Source of the DNA: Serratia fonticola
GTDB lineage: Bacteria; Pseudomonadota; Gammaproteobacteria; Enterobacterales; Enterobacteriaceae
DNA: 64,000 nucleotides
Direction: 5' to 3'
Assembly: GCF_001006005.1 (NCBI RefSeq)
Contig: NZ_CP011254.1
Location: 992,001 to 1,056,000, forward strand
The notes under the pieces were generated by a model. It was not told the origin of the DNA and ran no database searches. It saw only the letters and a program-made list of their open reading frames with translations. Position 1 is the first letter of the stretch. Every line of letters begins with the position of its first letter. Shown here piece after piece: positions 1 to 7,737 of this stretch. Made by a program: the position numbers and the translations under genes.

Positions 1-813
1 CTGCTACACGACATCACCAACCCGTTTTATGCGGAAATGACCGCCGGGCTGAGCCAGGAGATGGAGCGCCACCAGCTCATGCTGTTTTTGGCTAACAGCG
101 AAGAGTCTGCCCCCAGACAGCAAAAATTTGTCGACTCGCTGTTGCAGAACAATGCCAGTGGCATGGTGCTGTGCTCCGCACGTCAAACGCCACCACTGTT
201 CTTTGAAACACTCAAACGCCGCAAGATCCCGGCCATTATGGTGGTTCGCCCGGTTGCAGACGCTCATTTTGACTTTGTCGGTACCGATAACTTTTTGGGC
301 ACTCAGCTAGCCACGCAGCACCTGCTGGATCTGGGCCATCGGCATATCGCCTTTATTGGTGGTTCGGTCAGTTCCACCTCGCGCGCGCAACGCCTGGGTG
401 GCTATACCAGCAAGCTGTTGGAAAGGGGTATTCAGGTCAACGGGGAATGGATTGTTTGCAGTGAGGCTAGCCAAAGCTCCGGCGCTAAAACCGCAGAGCA
501 ACTGTTTACGGCGTACCCGGAGATCACCGCCGCATTATGCTATCAGGACATCGTGGCGCTGGGTGTTATGCAGACTTTACGCAAACTTGGTCGCCAGGTA
601 GGCCGCGACTTTGCGCTGATTGGCTTTGATGATATTACCGAGGCTTCCCTGGTACAGCCGGGGCTGACCACGGTATCCGTCGCTTCACGCGAGATTGGCC
701 GCAAGGCCGGAGAACTGTTGTATAGCCGCATTCAGGGTAACGATGAACCGCCAAAGCGCATCATTCTGCCGCCTTCGCTGGTGATCCGTGAGTCCTGCGG
801 TTACGGGTTGTAG
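1..813 (+). CDS. LacI-family transcriptional regulator, MalI-like (5' end outside window)
   Basis: Open from the first base (frame 1, LLHDITNPFYAEMTAGLSQE), so the N-terminal helix-turn-helix lies upstream of the window and only the effector-binding domain is present. The text reads like a periplasmic-binding-protein fold of the LacI family: GHRHIAFIGG, the ALCYQDIVALGVMQTL segment and a late IGFDDITEASLVQPGLTTVSV motif. From memory the closest E. coli relative is MalI (LLHDISNPFYAELTAGLSE), which represses malXY; orthology is inferred and the inducer unknown. It is followed by a spacer holding the promoter of the next gene. The family is certain, the specific role is not. Confidence 0.85.
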   Translation: MLHDITNPFYAEMTAGLSQEMERHQLMLFLANSEESAPRQQKFVDSLLQNNASGMVLCSARQTPPLFFETLKRRKIPAIMVVRPVADAHFDFVGTDNFLGTQLATQHLLDLGHRHIAFIGGSVSSTSRAQRLGGYTSKLLERGIQVNGEWIVCSEASQSSGAKTAEQLFTAYPEITAALCYQDIVALGVMQTLRKLGRQVGRDFALIGFDDITEASLVQPGLTTVSVASREIGRKAGELLYSRIQGNDEPPKRIILPPSLVIRESCGYGL

Positions 814-862
814 TGGGATCACCGCCATGTTCTACGAAATCTCATCTTGGCGGAGCGGGTAG

Positions 863-913
863 TTTACCAGTTTCAAATCCAACTTTGACGAACTGGTAAA
901 GTTAGAATAGACT
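863..913 (+). promoter_or_regulatory. Promoter with inverted-repeat operator upstream of the Xre/ParS-like gene
   Basis: A perfect 10-base inverted repeat, TTTACCAGTT (863-872) and AACTGGTAAA (891-900), brackets a -35-like TTGACG (885-890). A -10-like TAGACT (908-913) follows at exactly 17 bp spacing. The right arm fills the spacer, so a dimer bound there would block polymerase. Autoregulation by the downstream DNA-binding protein is inferred from position, as is usual for antitoxins. Confidence 0.6.
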
Positions 914-935
914 ATTAGTCAAATGGAGGTGACTT

Positions 936-1577
936 ATGATGAATGCCACTCTCGAAAGAGACCCGGTTGCTACTGCCAATTTGAACGAGTACCAACTGAA
1001 CCTTCTTAAGCGCATTAACAATATCGCTCTGGCGCTGATGCCTGAATTTGCAGATAAAGCACAGGCCATGAATGCTGTCAGTTTAGATGACAAAACGCTG
1101 TTCCAGCGTCTGTACACCACGATGCTTGAGCAGAACACTCACGTATCGGACAGCGAGCTGCGTAAAGCTCGCCGCCGTCGTGAAAGCCTGGAGAAATTCT
1201 ACTCTCAGCTTCAGGAGCTAGGCGGCACGATTAAAGTCAACGATGTCGCTGACATTCTGGGTATTTCTCGCCAGGGCGTATACGCACGCGTGAAAAAGAA
1301 CAAATTACTGGCTTTCAAACAGCACGGCGACTTTATCTATCCACGCTTCCAGTTTACTGAAAAAGGATTGCTGCCTGGTTTTGAAGAGATATTGGCTGCA
1401 TTCGACCCAACAATTCATCCGATGATGATTTTGAACCTGTTGAAAGCACCGATCGATATCCATGGGGATGGGATACGAAAATCGCCTATCGAGATATTGC
1501 AAAACGGTGCAGATCAAAAAGACATCGCAGTGTTGGTTCGCAACGCAAGCCTTTTAGGCCACCAAACCGCAAGCTAA
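936..1577 (+). CDS. Putative Xre/MbcA/ParS-type antitoxin-like DNA-binding protein
   Basis: A 213-residue protein. The N-terminal 90 residues are helical and charged (RKARRRRESLEKFYSQL). A helix-turn-helix lies at about 99-121 (IKVNDVADILGISRQGVYAR). The C-terminus (about 180-205, RKSPIEILQNGADQKDIAVL) resembles the Xre/MbcA/ParS toxin-binding tail with its G-x-x-P-x-x-x-L pattern. Two in-frame ATGs (936 and 939) follow GGAGGT at 925-930; 939 has the more usual spacing. The neighbour on the opposite strand is a RES-domain protein, the classical toxin partner of this antitoxin family. Here they converge with only 30 bases between stops instead of forming one operon. The antitoxin role is inference. 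Confidence 0.6.
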   Translation: MMNATLERDPVATANLNEYQLNLLKRINNIALALMPEFADKAQAMNAVSLDDKTLFQRLYTTMLEQNTHVSDSELRKARRRRESLEKFYSQLQELGGTIKVNDVADILGISRQGVYARVKKNKLLAFKQHGDFIYPRFQFTEKGLLPGFEEILAAFDPTIHPMMILNLLKAPIDIHGDGIRKSPIEILQNGADQKDIAVLVRNASLLGHQTAS

Positions 1578-1607
1578 AAAAGAGGGGCAGATTATGCTCC
1601 TCCTGCT

Positions 1608-2318
1608 TTATTGCAGTTCTGGCGTGATCTCAAAATTTAACAGTTCCTCAAGCATGTCCTCGCCTGATATGTACAGAGAGCGCCAATCAGAGGGAAATAT
1701 TTCGGCGTCGTACTCTTTATAATCCTTCAATGATGTCATACCACCAGCGGTATCCTTGAATAGCTCATTACTTTGCGGCTTACGCCAGAAAGCAAAACAT
1801 TTCTTGTAACGACGGTGTCTGCTGTCGTAAGCAATGCCATCATATTCATCCCCAAACTCTGTATACAGCCGCTCCATTAGCCATTGAGGAAATGTATAGT
1901 CCTCATTTTCAAGACTGTCTAAAGGTATGTGAAGCAACGCCAATAGCGCCACGACATCAATCACCTCGACCTCTTTGAGCACATCCACAGAGCAGATGTA
2001 ATGCTGGTCTAGAACAGACTCAGGATACGAAACCGTCTGCACAAGTTGCACCATCCGGCCATAGCTCTCTGCCATTGCGGTGAGCGCTGCATCAGAAGCG
2101 TACCAGACTGCGATACATCCTCCCACAGGGTTGAACCGACCACATTTTTCCACCTCTATAGGCGCGGTAAAATTAATGGCACTGGCATAACGCTGCCATT
2201 GATGACGCTTTAGAACCTCACCTGCATGCCGCTCAATACTCGGGATTTTACGTCCGGATTTTTTTAGCGCTGCAATGGCACGCTTGACCTTTTCAGGTTG
2301 GAAAGTCCATTTTTTCAT
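1608..2318 (-). CDS. RES-domain protein, putative NAD-degrading toxin
   Basis: 236 residues from the ATG at 2318, which is preceded by GGGGGGAAC-AAGG; an upstream in-frame ATG would add 16 residues without a better ribosome site. RES-like landmarks are KCGRFNPVGG at 58-67, AVWYASDAALTAMAE at about 70-84 and IAYDSRHRRYKKCFAFW at about 164-180, corresponding to the G-R-[WF]-N and late serine-containing motifs of the family. Known RES toxins hydrolyse NAD+ and are held by an Xre antitoxin. The candidate antitoxin converges from the left, and a second antitoxin-type gene is divergent on the right. No frameshift is visible. The toxin activity is inferred from family. Confidence 0.65.
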   Translation of the reverse strand: MKKWTFQPEKVKRAIAALKKSGRKIPSIERHAGEVLKRHQWQRYASAINFTAPIEVEKCGRFNPVGGCIAVWYASDAALTAMAESYGRMVQLVQTVSYPESVLDQHYICSVDVLKEVEVIDVVALLALLHIPLDSLENEDYTFPQWLMERLYTEFGDEYDGIAYDSRHRRYKKCFAFWRKPQSNELFKDTAGGMTSLKDYKEYDAEIFPSDWRSLYISGEDMLEELLNFEITPELQ

Positions 2319-2427
2319 CCTTGTTCCCCCCTGGAGGTGCTTGCCTATCTGAACCCTTGCAAGCATACCATTTTGCTTTTTTTTTACTCAATGGTTTTCC
2401 TAAACGTCATCAAGGCAATCCACAGCG

Positions 2428-2482
2428 TTTCGAATATTGCGATTTTCGATTATTTCGAATATATTGTATTTCGTGCTATAGA
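2428..2482 (+). promoter_or_regulatory. Putative promoter/operator with TTTCGAAT repeats
   Basis: The AT-rich gap between the divergent RES and HTH genes carries TTTCGAATATT at 2428-2438, TTTTCGATTATT and TTTCGAATATATT at 2453-2465. The second TTCGAA (2454-2459) sits 17 bp before TATAGA (2477-2482), a plausible promoter for the HTH gene. The repeated palindromic core could be the operator of that protein. Not verified. Confidence 0.4.
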
Positions 2483-2501
2483 AATCAGAGAGACATGCCA
2501 T

Positions 2502-2963
2502 ATGACCAGTGCAACTTTTTCCAAAATCAACTTGCCTGGTGTGCAAGAAAAAGAGATTGCCCAAAAAGGTTATCGAGATTTATCGGCGATGTTGGCAACA
2601 AAACTAGATATTCGCCACTTCTCGATCAGGGACGATGAGCAAAATGAACACTCTATTGAGGTTCCACCTTCTGCGGTGAAAATGCTCGTTGAGATACTAG
2701 GAGAACTAGCAAACGGGAACGCTGTTCAGGTTGTGCCCGTTCATGCGGAATTGACTACCCAAGAAGCCGCCAATTTACTTAATGTATCCAGGCCGCATGT
2801 TGTGAAAATGCTAGAAGAAGGCAAAATCGAATTCCATAAAACAGGGCGTCATCGCCGCATACGCTTTGCAGACCTTATGGCCTACAAAGAGCAGCGAGAC
2901 ATCGAAGCTGCTGCAGCAATGGATGAACTGACTCGTCTTTCACAGGATATGGATATCTATTAA
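2502..2963 (+). CDS. Excisionase-type HTH antitoxin, apparently orphaned
   Basis: 153 residues from the ATG at 2502; the frame is open upstream to 2298, but that part is low-complexity hydrophobic sequence overlapping the RES leader. A winged-helix/excisionase DNA-binding segment lies at 84-125 (LTTQEAANLLNVSRPHVVKM, then GRHRRIRFADLMAYK), and an acidic C-terminus ends DELTRLSQDMDIY. This arrangement is typical of the antitoxin half of a PIN-domain toxin-antitoxin pair, where the toxin start overlaps the antitoxin stop. Here the stop overlaps an ATG (TAATG) that opens only a 14-codon frame. It may survive as an anti-addiction or purely regulatory gene. Confidence 0.65.
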   Translation: MTSATFSKINLPGVQEKEIAQKGYRDLSAMLATKLDIRHFSIRDDEQNEHSIEVPPSAVKMLVEILGELANGNAVQVVPVHAELTTQEAANLLNVSRPHVVKMLEEGKIEFHKTGRHRRIRFADLMAYKEQRDIEAAAAMDELTRLSQDMDIY

Positions 2964-3007
2964 TGACGCATTCGCCTTACCCAGCAAGACTGCGACTAAC
3001 CCGTTGA
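2963..3007 (+). pseudogene. Stump of a PIN-domain toxin gene (14 codons)
   Basis: The ATG shares its A with the antitoxin stop (TAATG), the usual translational coupling of these pairs. The frame reads MTHSPYPARLRLTR and stops. PIN toxins of this class start, from memory, like M-x-H-S-P-[FY]-P-A-V-L-D-A-C-V, so the first eight residues match and the similarity ends at the alanine. The simplest reading is a deletion that removed the toxin and joined its first codons to the terminator at 3014-3041. Confidence 0.5.
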
Positions 3008-3013
3008 TTATCA

Positions 3014-3041
3014 CAAGGGGCGCAGCATGCAGCGCCCCTTG
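3014..3041. terminator. Bidirectional GGGGCGC-AGCATGC hairpin
   Basis: CAAGGGGCGC (3014-3023) pairs with GCGCCCCTTG (3032-3041) around an 8-base loop, between the end of the antitoxin patch and the convergent ygiD. Related hairpins sit between convergent genes at 16174 and 55508. Confidence 0.6.
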
Positions 3042-3080
3042 TAGTGAGCCGATTGAGTTAGCACTCTCAACCCCAAGCAA

Positions 3081-3863
3081 TCAACCAATCTGCACCGAAA
3101 GCATGCTCAGCGCGGCCATTTCGATCCCATCGATCGGTACCGAGATCGGCTCTTTACCATCCCAGCCGCCCAACACATACAGCAACGGCAGATAATGCTC
3201 TGGCGTCGGGTTCGACAACGCTGCGCCTTCATGCTGCATAAAATTCACCAGCGGGTGATGTTCGCCCTGATAATCCAGGTTATCACGTACGTACTGGTTG
3301 AATGACTCCGCCCAAGGATACGGGCTGGTGTCACCCTGCCATTTCACCATGCGCAGGTTATGCACCACGTTGCCGCTGGCCACGATCATTATCCCACGAT
3401 CGCGCAGCGCCGCCAGCTTACGGCCCAGCTCAAAATGGTATTCCGCTGGCTGAGTCCCATCGATGCTCAGTTGCACCACCGGGATATCAGCTTGCGGGTA
3501 CATCTTGATCAGCACGCCCCAACTGCCGTGATCCAAACCCCATTCACTGGTATCGGCAATCACCTGCGCCGGGGCCAACAGGCTTTGCAGCTCTGCCGCC
3601 AGCTCTGGTGAACCCGGTGCCGGATACTGCGTATCAAACAGCGCCTGCGGGAAGCCGCCAAAATCGTGAATGGTTTTTGGATGTTCCATCGCCGTCACTG
3701 CCGTCCCACGAGTGTACCAGTGGGCAGACACAGCAACGATCGCCTTTGGCCGTGGCAATTGCTCACCCAACGCACGCCAGGCCTGGGTATAGCGGTTTTC
3801 TTCCAGCACGTTCATCGGGCTTCCGTGACCAAGAAAGAGTGCAGGCATACGAGAGGTGGTCAT
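3081..3863 (-). CDS. ygiD: 4,5-DOPA-extradiol-type dioxygenase YgiD
   Basis: 260 residues, LigB/DODA class III extradiol dioxygenase. The N-terminus PALFLGHGSPMNVL holds the first metal histidine, AIVAVSAHWYTRG the second, and the DHGSWGVL segment (about 120) and GNVVHNL (about 165) follow. The E. coli homologue is a zinc-dependent dioxygenase able to open L-DOPA; its physiological substrate is unclear. The start at 3863 has AAGGA six bases upstream. Divergent from zupT exactly as in E. coli, which supports the assignment. Confidence 0.9.
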   Translation of the reverse strand: MTTSRMPALFLGHGSPMNVLEENRYTQAWRALGEQLPRPKAIVAVSAHWYTRGTAVTAMEHPKTIHDFGGFPQALFDTQYPAPGSPELAAELQSLLAPAQVIADTSEWGLDHGSWGVLIKMYPQADIPVVQLSIDGTQPAEYHFELGRKLAALRDRGIMIVASGNVVHNLRMVKWQGDTSPYPWAESFNQYVRDNLDYQGEHHPLVNFMQHEGAALSNPTPEHYLPLLYVLGGWDGKEPISVPIDGIEMAALSMLSVQIG

Positions 3864-4070
3864 AAAATATCCTTGGTTAGCATGACAAGTGTTCTGCTGA
3901 CTACATTACGCTGTTTGTCCTACCAAGGCAGCCGGATAACCCTGATGGTGATCTTCAAGAAATTTGAATGGCTGGAGCGATTGAAACCATCAGCCAAATC
4001 CACTCGATTTATGCTTTGGCTCTGTTAGTATCAGAAACTGATAAATATTATTGGCATACAAGGAGAATGC

Positions 4071-4838
4071 ATGTCTGTACCGCTGATCCTGACCTTGTTA
4101 GCCGGGGGCGCTACCTTTGTCGGTGCCCTGCTCGGCATTATTGGCCAGAAGCCCTCCAACCGCCTGCTGGCGTTTGCGCTCGGCTTTGCCGCAGGGATTA
4201 TGCTGTTAATTTCATTGATGGAAATGCTGCCCGCTGCGCTGCACACCGTCGGCATGTCACCCATGCTTGGCTACGGCATGTTTATGCTCGGGCTGTTAGG
4301 TTACTTTGCGCTGGATCGCATGCTGCCACACCAGCACCCGCAAGACCTGGTGCAAAAGCCCATCAAGCCCCATAACCTGAAACGCACCGCCATGCTGCTG
4401 ACGCTCGGCATCAGCCTGCACAACTTCCCGGAAGGGATTGCCACCTTTGTCACCGCCAGCGCCGATCTGGAACTGGGGATGGGCATTGCGCTCGCGGTCG
4501 CCATCCACAATATTCCAGAAGGATTGGCAGTCGCCGGGCCGGTGTATGCAGCAACCGGCTCCAAAACTAAAGCGCTACTGTGGTCCGGGATCTCCGGGAT
4601 GGCAGAAATTCTGGGTGGCGTACTGGCCTTCCTGGTGCTCGGCCCGATGGTTTCACCGGTGGTGATGGCGTCGATTATGGCTGCGGTAGCCGGGATTATG
4701 GTGGCGCTGTCGGTAGATGAATTGATGCCCTTGGCCAAAGAGATCGACCCACACAATAATCCAAGCTATGGCGTGCTGTGCGGCATGGCGGTGATGGGGT
4801 TTAGCCTGACGCTGTTGCAAAGCGGTGGCATCGGTTAA
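4071..4838 (+). CDS. zupT: Zinc transporter ZupT (ZIP family)
   Basis: 255 residues, an inner-membrane ZIP permease that takes up zinc and other divalent metals. Eight hydrophobic segments are visible. The two metal-site helices carry [11 protein letters not shown] (about 120-130) and [13 protein letters not shown] (about 146-158), and the C-terminal helix carries the VDELMP motif. An AAGGAG ribosome site precedes the ATG. Length and gene order (ygiD divergent, ribB downstream) match E. coli. A hairpin terminator lies 15 bases after the stop. Confidence 0.95.
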   Translation: MSVPLILTLLAGGATFVGALLGIIGQKPSNRLLAFALGFAAGIMLLISLMEMLPAALHTVGMSPMLGYGMFMLGLLGYFALDRMLPHQHPQDLVQKPIKPHNLKRTAMLLTLGISLHNFPEGIATFVTASADLELGMGIALAVAIHNIPEGLAVAGPVYAATGSKTKALLWSGISGMAEILGGVLAFLVLGPMVSPVVMASIMAAVAGIMVALSVDELMPLAKEIDPHNNPSYGVLCGMAVMGFSLTLLQSGGIG

Positions 4839-4852
4839 AGAATTTTTAGCAC

Positions 4853-4881
4853 AAAAAAAGCCGCTTCATAAGCGGCTTTTT
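4853..4881. terminator. Rho-independent terminator between zupT and ribB
   Basis: AAAAAAAGCCGCTT-CATA-AGCGGCTTTTT: an 8-bp stem with A and T tracts on both sides, serving both convergent genes. Confidence 0.9.
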
Positions 4882-4897
4882 CATTTCAGTCAGCGAC

Positions 4898-5551
4898 TTA
4901 GCTGGCTTTCTTTTCGTGCGACTGGCGGTAAGCCACCAGATCTTCGATAGTCAGCACCACCATGTCATGCTGCTTGGCAAAGGTGATCACTTCCGGCGCA
5001 TGCGCCATGCTGCCGTCATCGTTAGTCAGCTCGCACAGCACGCCAGCGGGTTTGAAACCGGCCATTGAGACCAGATCGATGGTCGCTTCGGTGTGGCCAC
5101 GGCGGTTCAATACGCCACCAGGCTGAGCACGCAGTGGGAACACGTGGCCAGGGCGGTTCAAATCGCTTGGCTTGGCACCGTCTGCAATGGCCGCACGGAT
5201 GGTCGTCAGGCGATCGCCAGCCGATACGCCAGTGGTCACGCCCTGCGCCGCTTCAATCGTTACGGTAAAGGCGGTCTGGAACTGGCTGGAGTTGTTGGTG
5301 ACCATCATCGGCAGCTCAAGCTGCTGGCGACGATCTTCAGTGATACACAGGCAAACAATGCCGCTACCGTGGCGAATGGTCAGTGCCATCTGCTCAACGG
5401 TCATGGTTTCTGCGGCGAAGATCATGTCACCTTCGTTTTCACGGTTTTCATCATCAAGCACCATTACACCGCGCCCGTTGCGCAGTGCATCAAGAGCGCG
5501 TTCAACGCGTTCTTCCGGCGTGCCGAAATCTGAAAGTAGAGTCTGATTCAT
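4898..5551 (-). CDS. ribB: 3,4-dihydroxy-2-butanone-4-phosphate synthase RibB
   Basis: 217 residues from [10 protein letters not shown], the same start and length as E. coli RibB; the longer frame adding MRFFT has no separate ribosome site. It makes the four-carbon riboflavin precursor from ribulose 5-phosphate with loss of formate. The acidic metal-binding loop [15 protein letters not shown] is at 31-45, and HTEATIDL with the [11 protein letters not shown] stretch gives the second part of the active site. It stands alone without ribA fusion. The leader contains an FMN riboswitch. Confidence 0.97.
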   Translation of the reverse strand: MNQTLLSDFGTPEERVERALDALRNGRGVMVLDDENRENEGDMIFAAETMTVEQMALTIRHGSGIVCLCITEDRRQQLELPMMVTNNSSQFQTAFTVTIEAAQGVTTGVSAGDRLTTIRAAIADGAKPSDLNRPGHVFPLRAQPGGVLNRRGHTEATIDLVSMAGFKPAGVLCELTNDDGSMAHAPEVITFAKQHDMVVLTIEDLVAYRQSHEKKAS

Positions 5552-5663
5552 GGTAAAAAACCTCATTAAAATTATGGATTACCAGAACCAGGGCGATCTT
5601 GAGGAGTGGCTATGCCAATAGCCAAAAAAATAACGCAAGCGGGGCATACGCCCGACAGGTGTC

Positions 5664-5822
5664 GTTACTCTCTCCCATCCGGACTATAACCGTCGGCCCC
5701 GGAATTACACCGGATCTGCTGACCTCTAACCCACTCCTGAGAGATAGGTTGAGCGCTCGCGGGCTTTCACCGTGAATGGTGATTTACCGCCGGTGGGGAC
5801 TTGCACCCCGCCCTGAGAATAA
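5664..5822 (-). promoter_or_regulatory. FMN riboswitch (RFN element) in the ribB leader
   Basis: Read on the minus strand, the conserved RFN blocks appear in order: ATTCTCAGGGCGGGGTG, GTCCCCACCGGCGGTA, AGCCCGCGAGCG, GGTCAGCAGATCCGGTG, AATTCCGGGGCCGACGG and TATAGTCCGGATGGGAGAGA. It lies about 110 bases before the ribB start. The intervening stretch has a GGGC-GTAT-GCCC hairpin followed by a run of seven T on the minus strand (5615-5655), and a TGGCTAT/ATAGCCA hairpin (5607-5624) nearer the gene; these are candidate expression-platform elements. FMN binding should shut down ribB, and the leader may also persist as an sRNA like E. coli SroG. Confidence 0.95.
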
Positions 5823-5971
5823 GCATCTCGACTATAACCCCATCGCTTTAGTGTTTCAAGCCATCCGGTCGCGTAATGAGGGATCGCGCAGCAAACACGG
5901 TAATGGTTTATCCGGCGAGCAACTCGCATTACACTAGGCGTCAGCCACCAAATATCAGAAAGGGAAACGCC

Positions 5972-6247
5972 ATGATTGACCCGAAAAAAATTGAACAGAT
6001 CGCACGCCAGGTCCAAGAGTCGATGCCTAAAGGCGTACGTGAATTCGGGGAAGACGTTGAGAAAAAAATCCGTCAGGTGCTGCAAGCGCAGTTGACCCGT
6101 CTGGATCTGGTTAACCGCGAAGAATTTGACGTGCAGACTCAAGTCCTGCTGCGCACCCGTGAAAAGCTGGCATTGCTGGAACAGCGTCTGACCGAGCTGG
6201 AAGGCAAGCTGAACACCGCGCCGTTAGCCAAGCCAGCAGACGAATAA
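5972..6247 (+). CDS. ubiK: Ubiquinone biosynthesis accessory factor UbiK
   Basis: 91 residues, formerly Yqi[20 protein letters not shown] starts after AGAAAGGG; the longer in-frame extension runs into the riboswitch and is rejected. The N-terminal amphipathic helix is followed by a coiled coil (about 45-82, [20 protein letters not shown]), the BMFP trimeric architecture. In E. coli it works with UbiJ to support aerobic ubiquinone synthesis. Position after ribB matches E. coli. Confidence 0.93.
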   Translation: MIDPKKIEQIARQVQESMPKGVREFGEDVEKKIRQVLQAQLTRLDLVNREEFDVQTQVLLRTREKLALLEQRLTELEGKLNTAPLAKPADE

Positions 6248-6254
6248 GTTGTTG

Positions 6255-6279
6255 TAAGGGGCGCATCAATGCGCCCTTA
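6255..6279. terminator. Hairpin between ubiK and yjeH
   Basis: TAAGGGGCGCA-TCAA-TGCGCCCTTA, a 10-bp stem with one bulged G, lies between the convergent stops. Confidence 0.75.
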
Positions 6280-7530
6280 TTACTTGGAGACCACCGCCTG
6301 CGTTTTACGCGGCAGCACCAGCCAAATCAGCACCAGCATCGCCAACGCATACAGGCTTTTCCAGCCGATAATCACCAGCAATGACAAGCACAACGCGGAG
6401 CCAACGATCGCCATCAACCGCGAACGCCCCTGCAAGATCCGCCAACCCGCCAACATACACAGCAGATAAATCAGCACGAAAATGCCATTGGCGTATACCA
6501 GCAGCGTATCCAGCGGCAGCTTCAGGGTATAGATCAGCAAAGTGAACAGCAGGCAGCAACCGACCACCGCGCTCAATGCATTGACCGGCACCTGGCCCGC
6601 AGAGAGTTTGGCTAAGCCGCTAGCAGGCTTTTCCTGGGCCTGAGACCAGACCAGGCGGGCAAAGCTCTGGGTGTAGATATTCACGCTGGCAAAACAGGCC
6701 AGATAGCCGATGATGCAGGCAATCCACAGCGCATGTTCGCCAAACAGTTGCACCACGATCCCCGGCAATGAAGCGGCCGCCGCCTGATGTTCGCCGTAAG
6801 CATGGAAGTGCAGCACCGCTACGGTACAGCCCCAATAGACCGCTCCCGCCACCAACAACCCGAGCATTAACGCACGTGGAAAGTCCCGCTCTGGATGGCG
6901 AAACTCGGTCGCCAGATGAGCAAATGCCTCCAGCCCGACAAAGCACCAGAAAATCACCGCCAACGCGTGGAACATATTAGGAGGAGAAATATCGCTGACC
7001 GCTGGCCATGGGATTTGGGATGGAGTAATACCGCCTTGCCACCAGATAGCCCCCACCAGAGCGATCACCAGAAGGGCAATCAAGGTCTGAATATTGGCAC
7101 TGGAACCGGCGCTGCGTGTGCCAAGCAGCCAAATCACCACTAGCGTGACTATTTGCACCAGCAACAGGCCGTTGGCATCCCAACCAAAGGTGGCCTGCCA
7201 GAATCCTGCGGCGATTTGTAATGCGGCGGGCAAGCCCACGGGGATCACAGAGAGGAACAGCCAAGCGGTTACCTTTGCCATGCGTGGCCCAAAGGCCAGG
7301 CCGACAAAATGCGCTGCACCACCGGCGCTAGGGAAATGGCGTCCCAACGCCGCAAAAGCGATGGCGATCGGGAATACCAGCACAATCAGTATTGGCCAGG
7401 CCCACAGGCTATCGCCGCCCGCCACCTGCGCCGCTAATGCAGGGACGGCAAAGACCCCGGTGCCCAGCAGTGAAGTGGACAATAGCCCAACGCCCTGCGC
7501 TAAACTCAGCTCCTGCTTAAGTCCACTCAC
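6280..7530 (-). CDS. yjeH: APC-family amino-acid exporter YjeH-like
   Basis: 416 residues, about 12 hydrophobic segments. The N-terminus LSLAQGVGLLSTSLLGTGVF contains the glycine-rich TM1 of the APC superfamily, followed by GGAAHFVGLAFGP. E. coli YjeH (418 residues) exports methionine and branched-chain amino acids; the sequence resembles it closely in memory. In E. coli the gene lies elsewhere, so its presence between ubiK and hldE is a rearrangement of the backbone. An ERIC element follows the gene's 5' side. Confidence 0.8.
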   Translation of the reverse strand: MSGLKQELSLAQGVGLLSTSLLGTGVFAVPALAAQVAGGDSLWAWPILIVLVFPIAIAFAALGRHFPSAGGAAHFVGLAFGPRMAKVTAWLFLSVIPVGLPAALQIAAGFWQATFGWDANGLLLVQIVTLVVIWLLGTRSAGSSANIQTLIALLVIALVGAIWWQGGITPSQIPWPAVSDISPPNMFHALAVIFWCFVGLEAFAHLATEFRHPERDFPRALMLGLLVAGAVYWGCTVAVLHFHAYGEHQAAAASLPGIVVQLFGEHALWIACIIGYLACFASVNIYTQSFARLVWSQAQEKPASGLAKLSAGQVPVNALSAVVGCCLLFTLLIYTLKLPLDTLLVYANGIFVLIYLLCMLAGWRILQGRSRLMAIVGSALCLSLLVIIGWKSLYALAMLVLIWLVLPRKTQAVVSK

Positions 7531-7546
7531 TGCAAACCACCCTGTT

Positions 7547-7722
7547 TACCCGTCGTCTTTCAAGCTGCAGCGTTGTTACCTGCGCTTACCCACCCCAGTC
7601 ACTTACAAAAGTAAGCTCCTGGGGATGGGTAAGCTTGTCGCCGCTGTGCTGTACAGGGATGTACAAATGCCGCGAGTGCAGGGATGCACTGAGAGCGGCC
7701 AGCTTGAAATCCATAGGGTATA
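7547..7722. repeat. ERIC element with internal insertion
   Basis: The ends TACCCGTCGTCTTTCAAG and CTTGAAATCCATAGGGTATA and the core CACTTACAAAAGTAAGCTCC match the other two ERICs in the window in reverse orientation. The 127-bp norm is exceeded by 49 bases because of an insert at about 7640-7699. That insert has an outer stem GCCGCT (7640-7645)/AGCGGC (7694-7699) enclosing two hairpins with GGGA loops: TGTACA-GGGA-TGTACA (7650-7665) and GTGCA-GGGA-TGCAC (7676-7689). It starts 16 bases after the yjeH start codon's upstream side and ends 15 bases past the hldE stop. Confidence 0.9.
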
Positions 7723-7737
7723 GATATACAGATAAAG

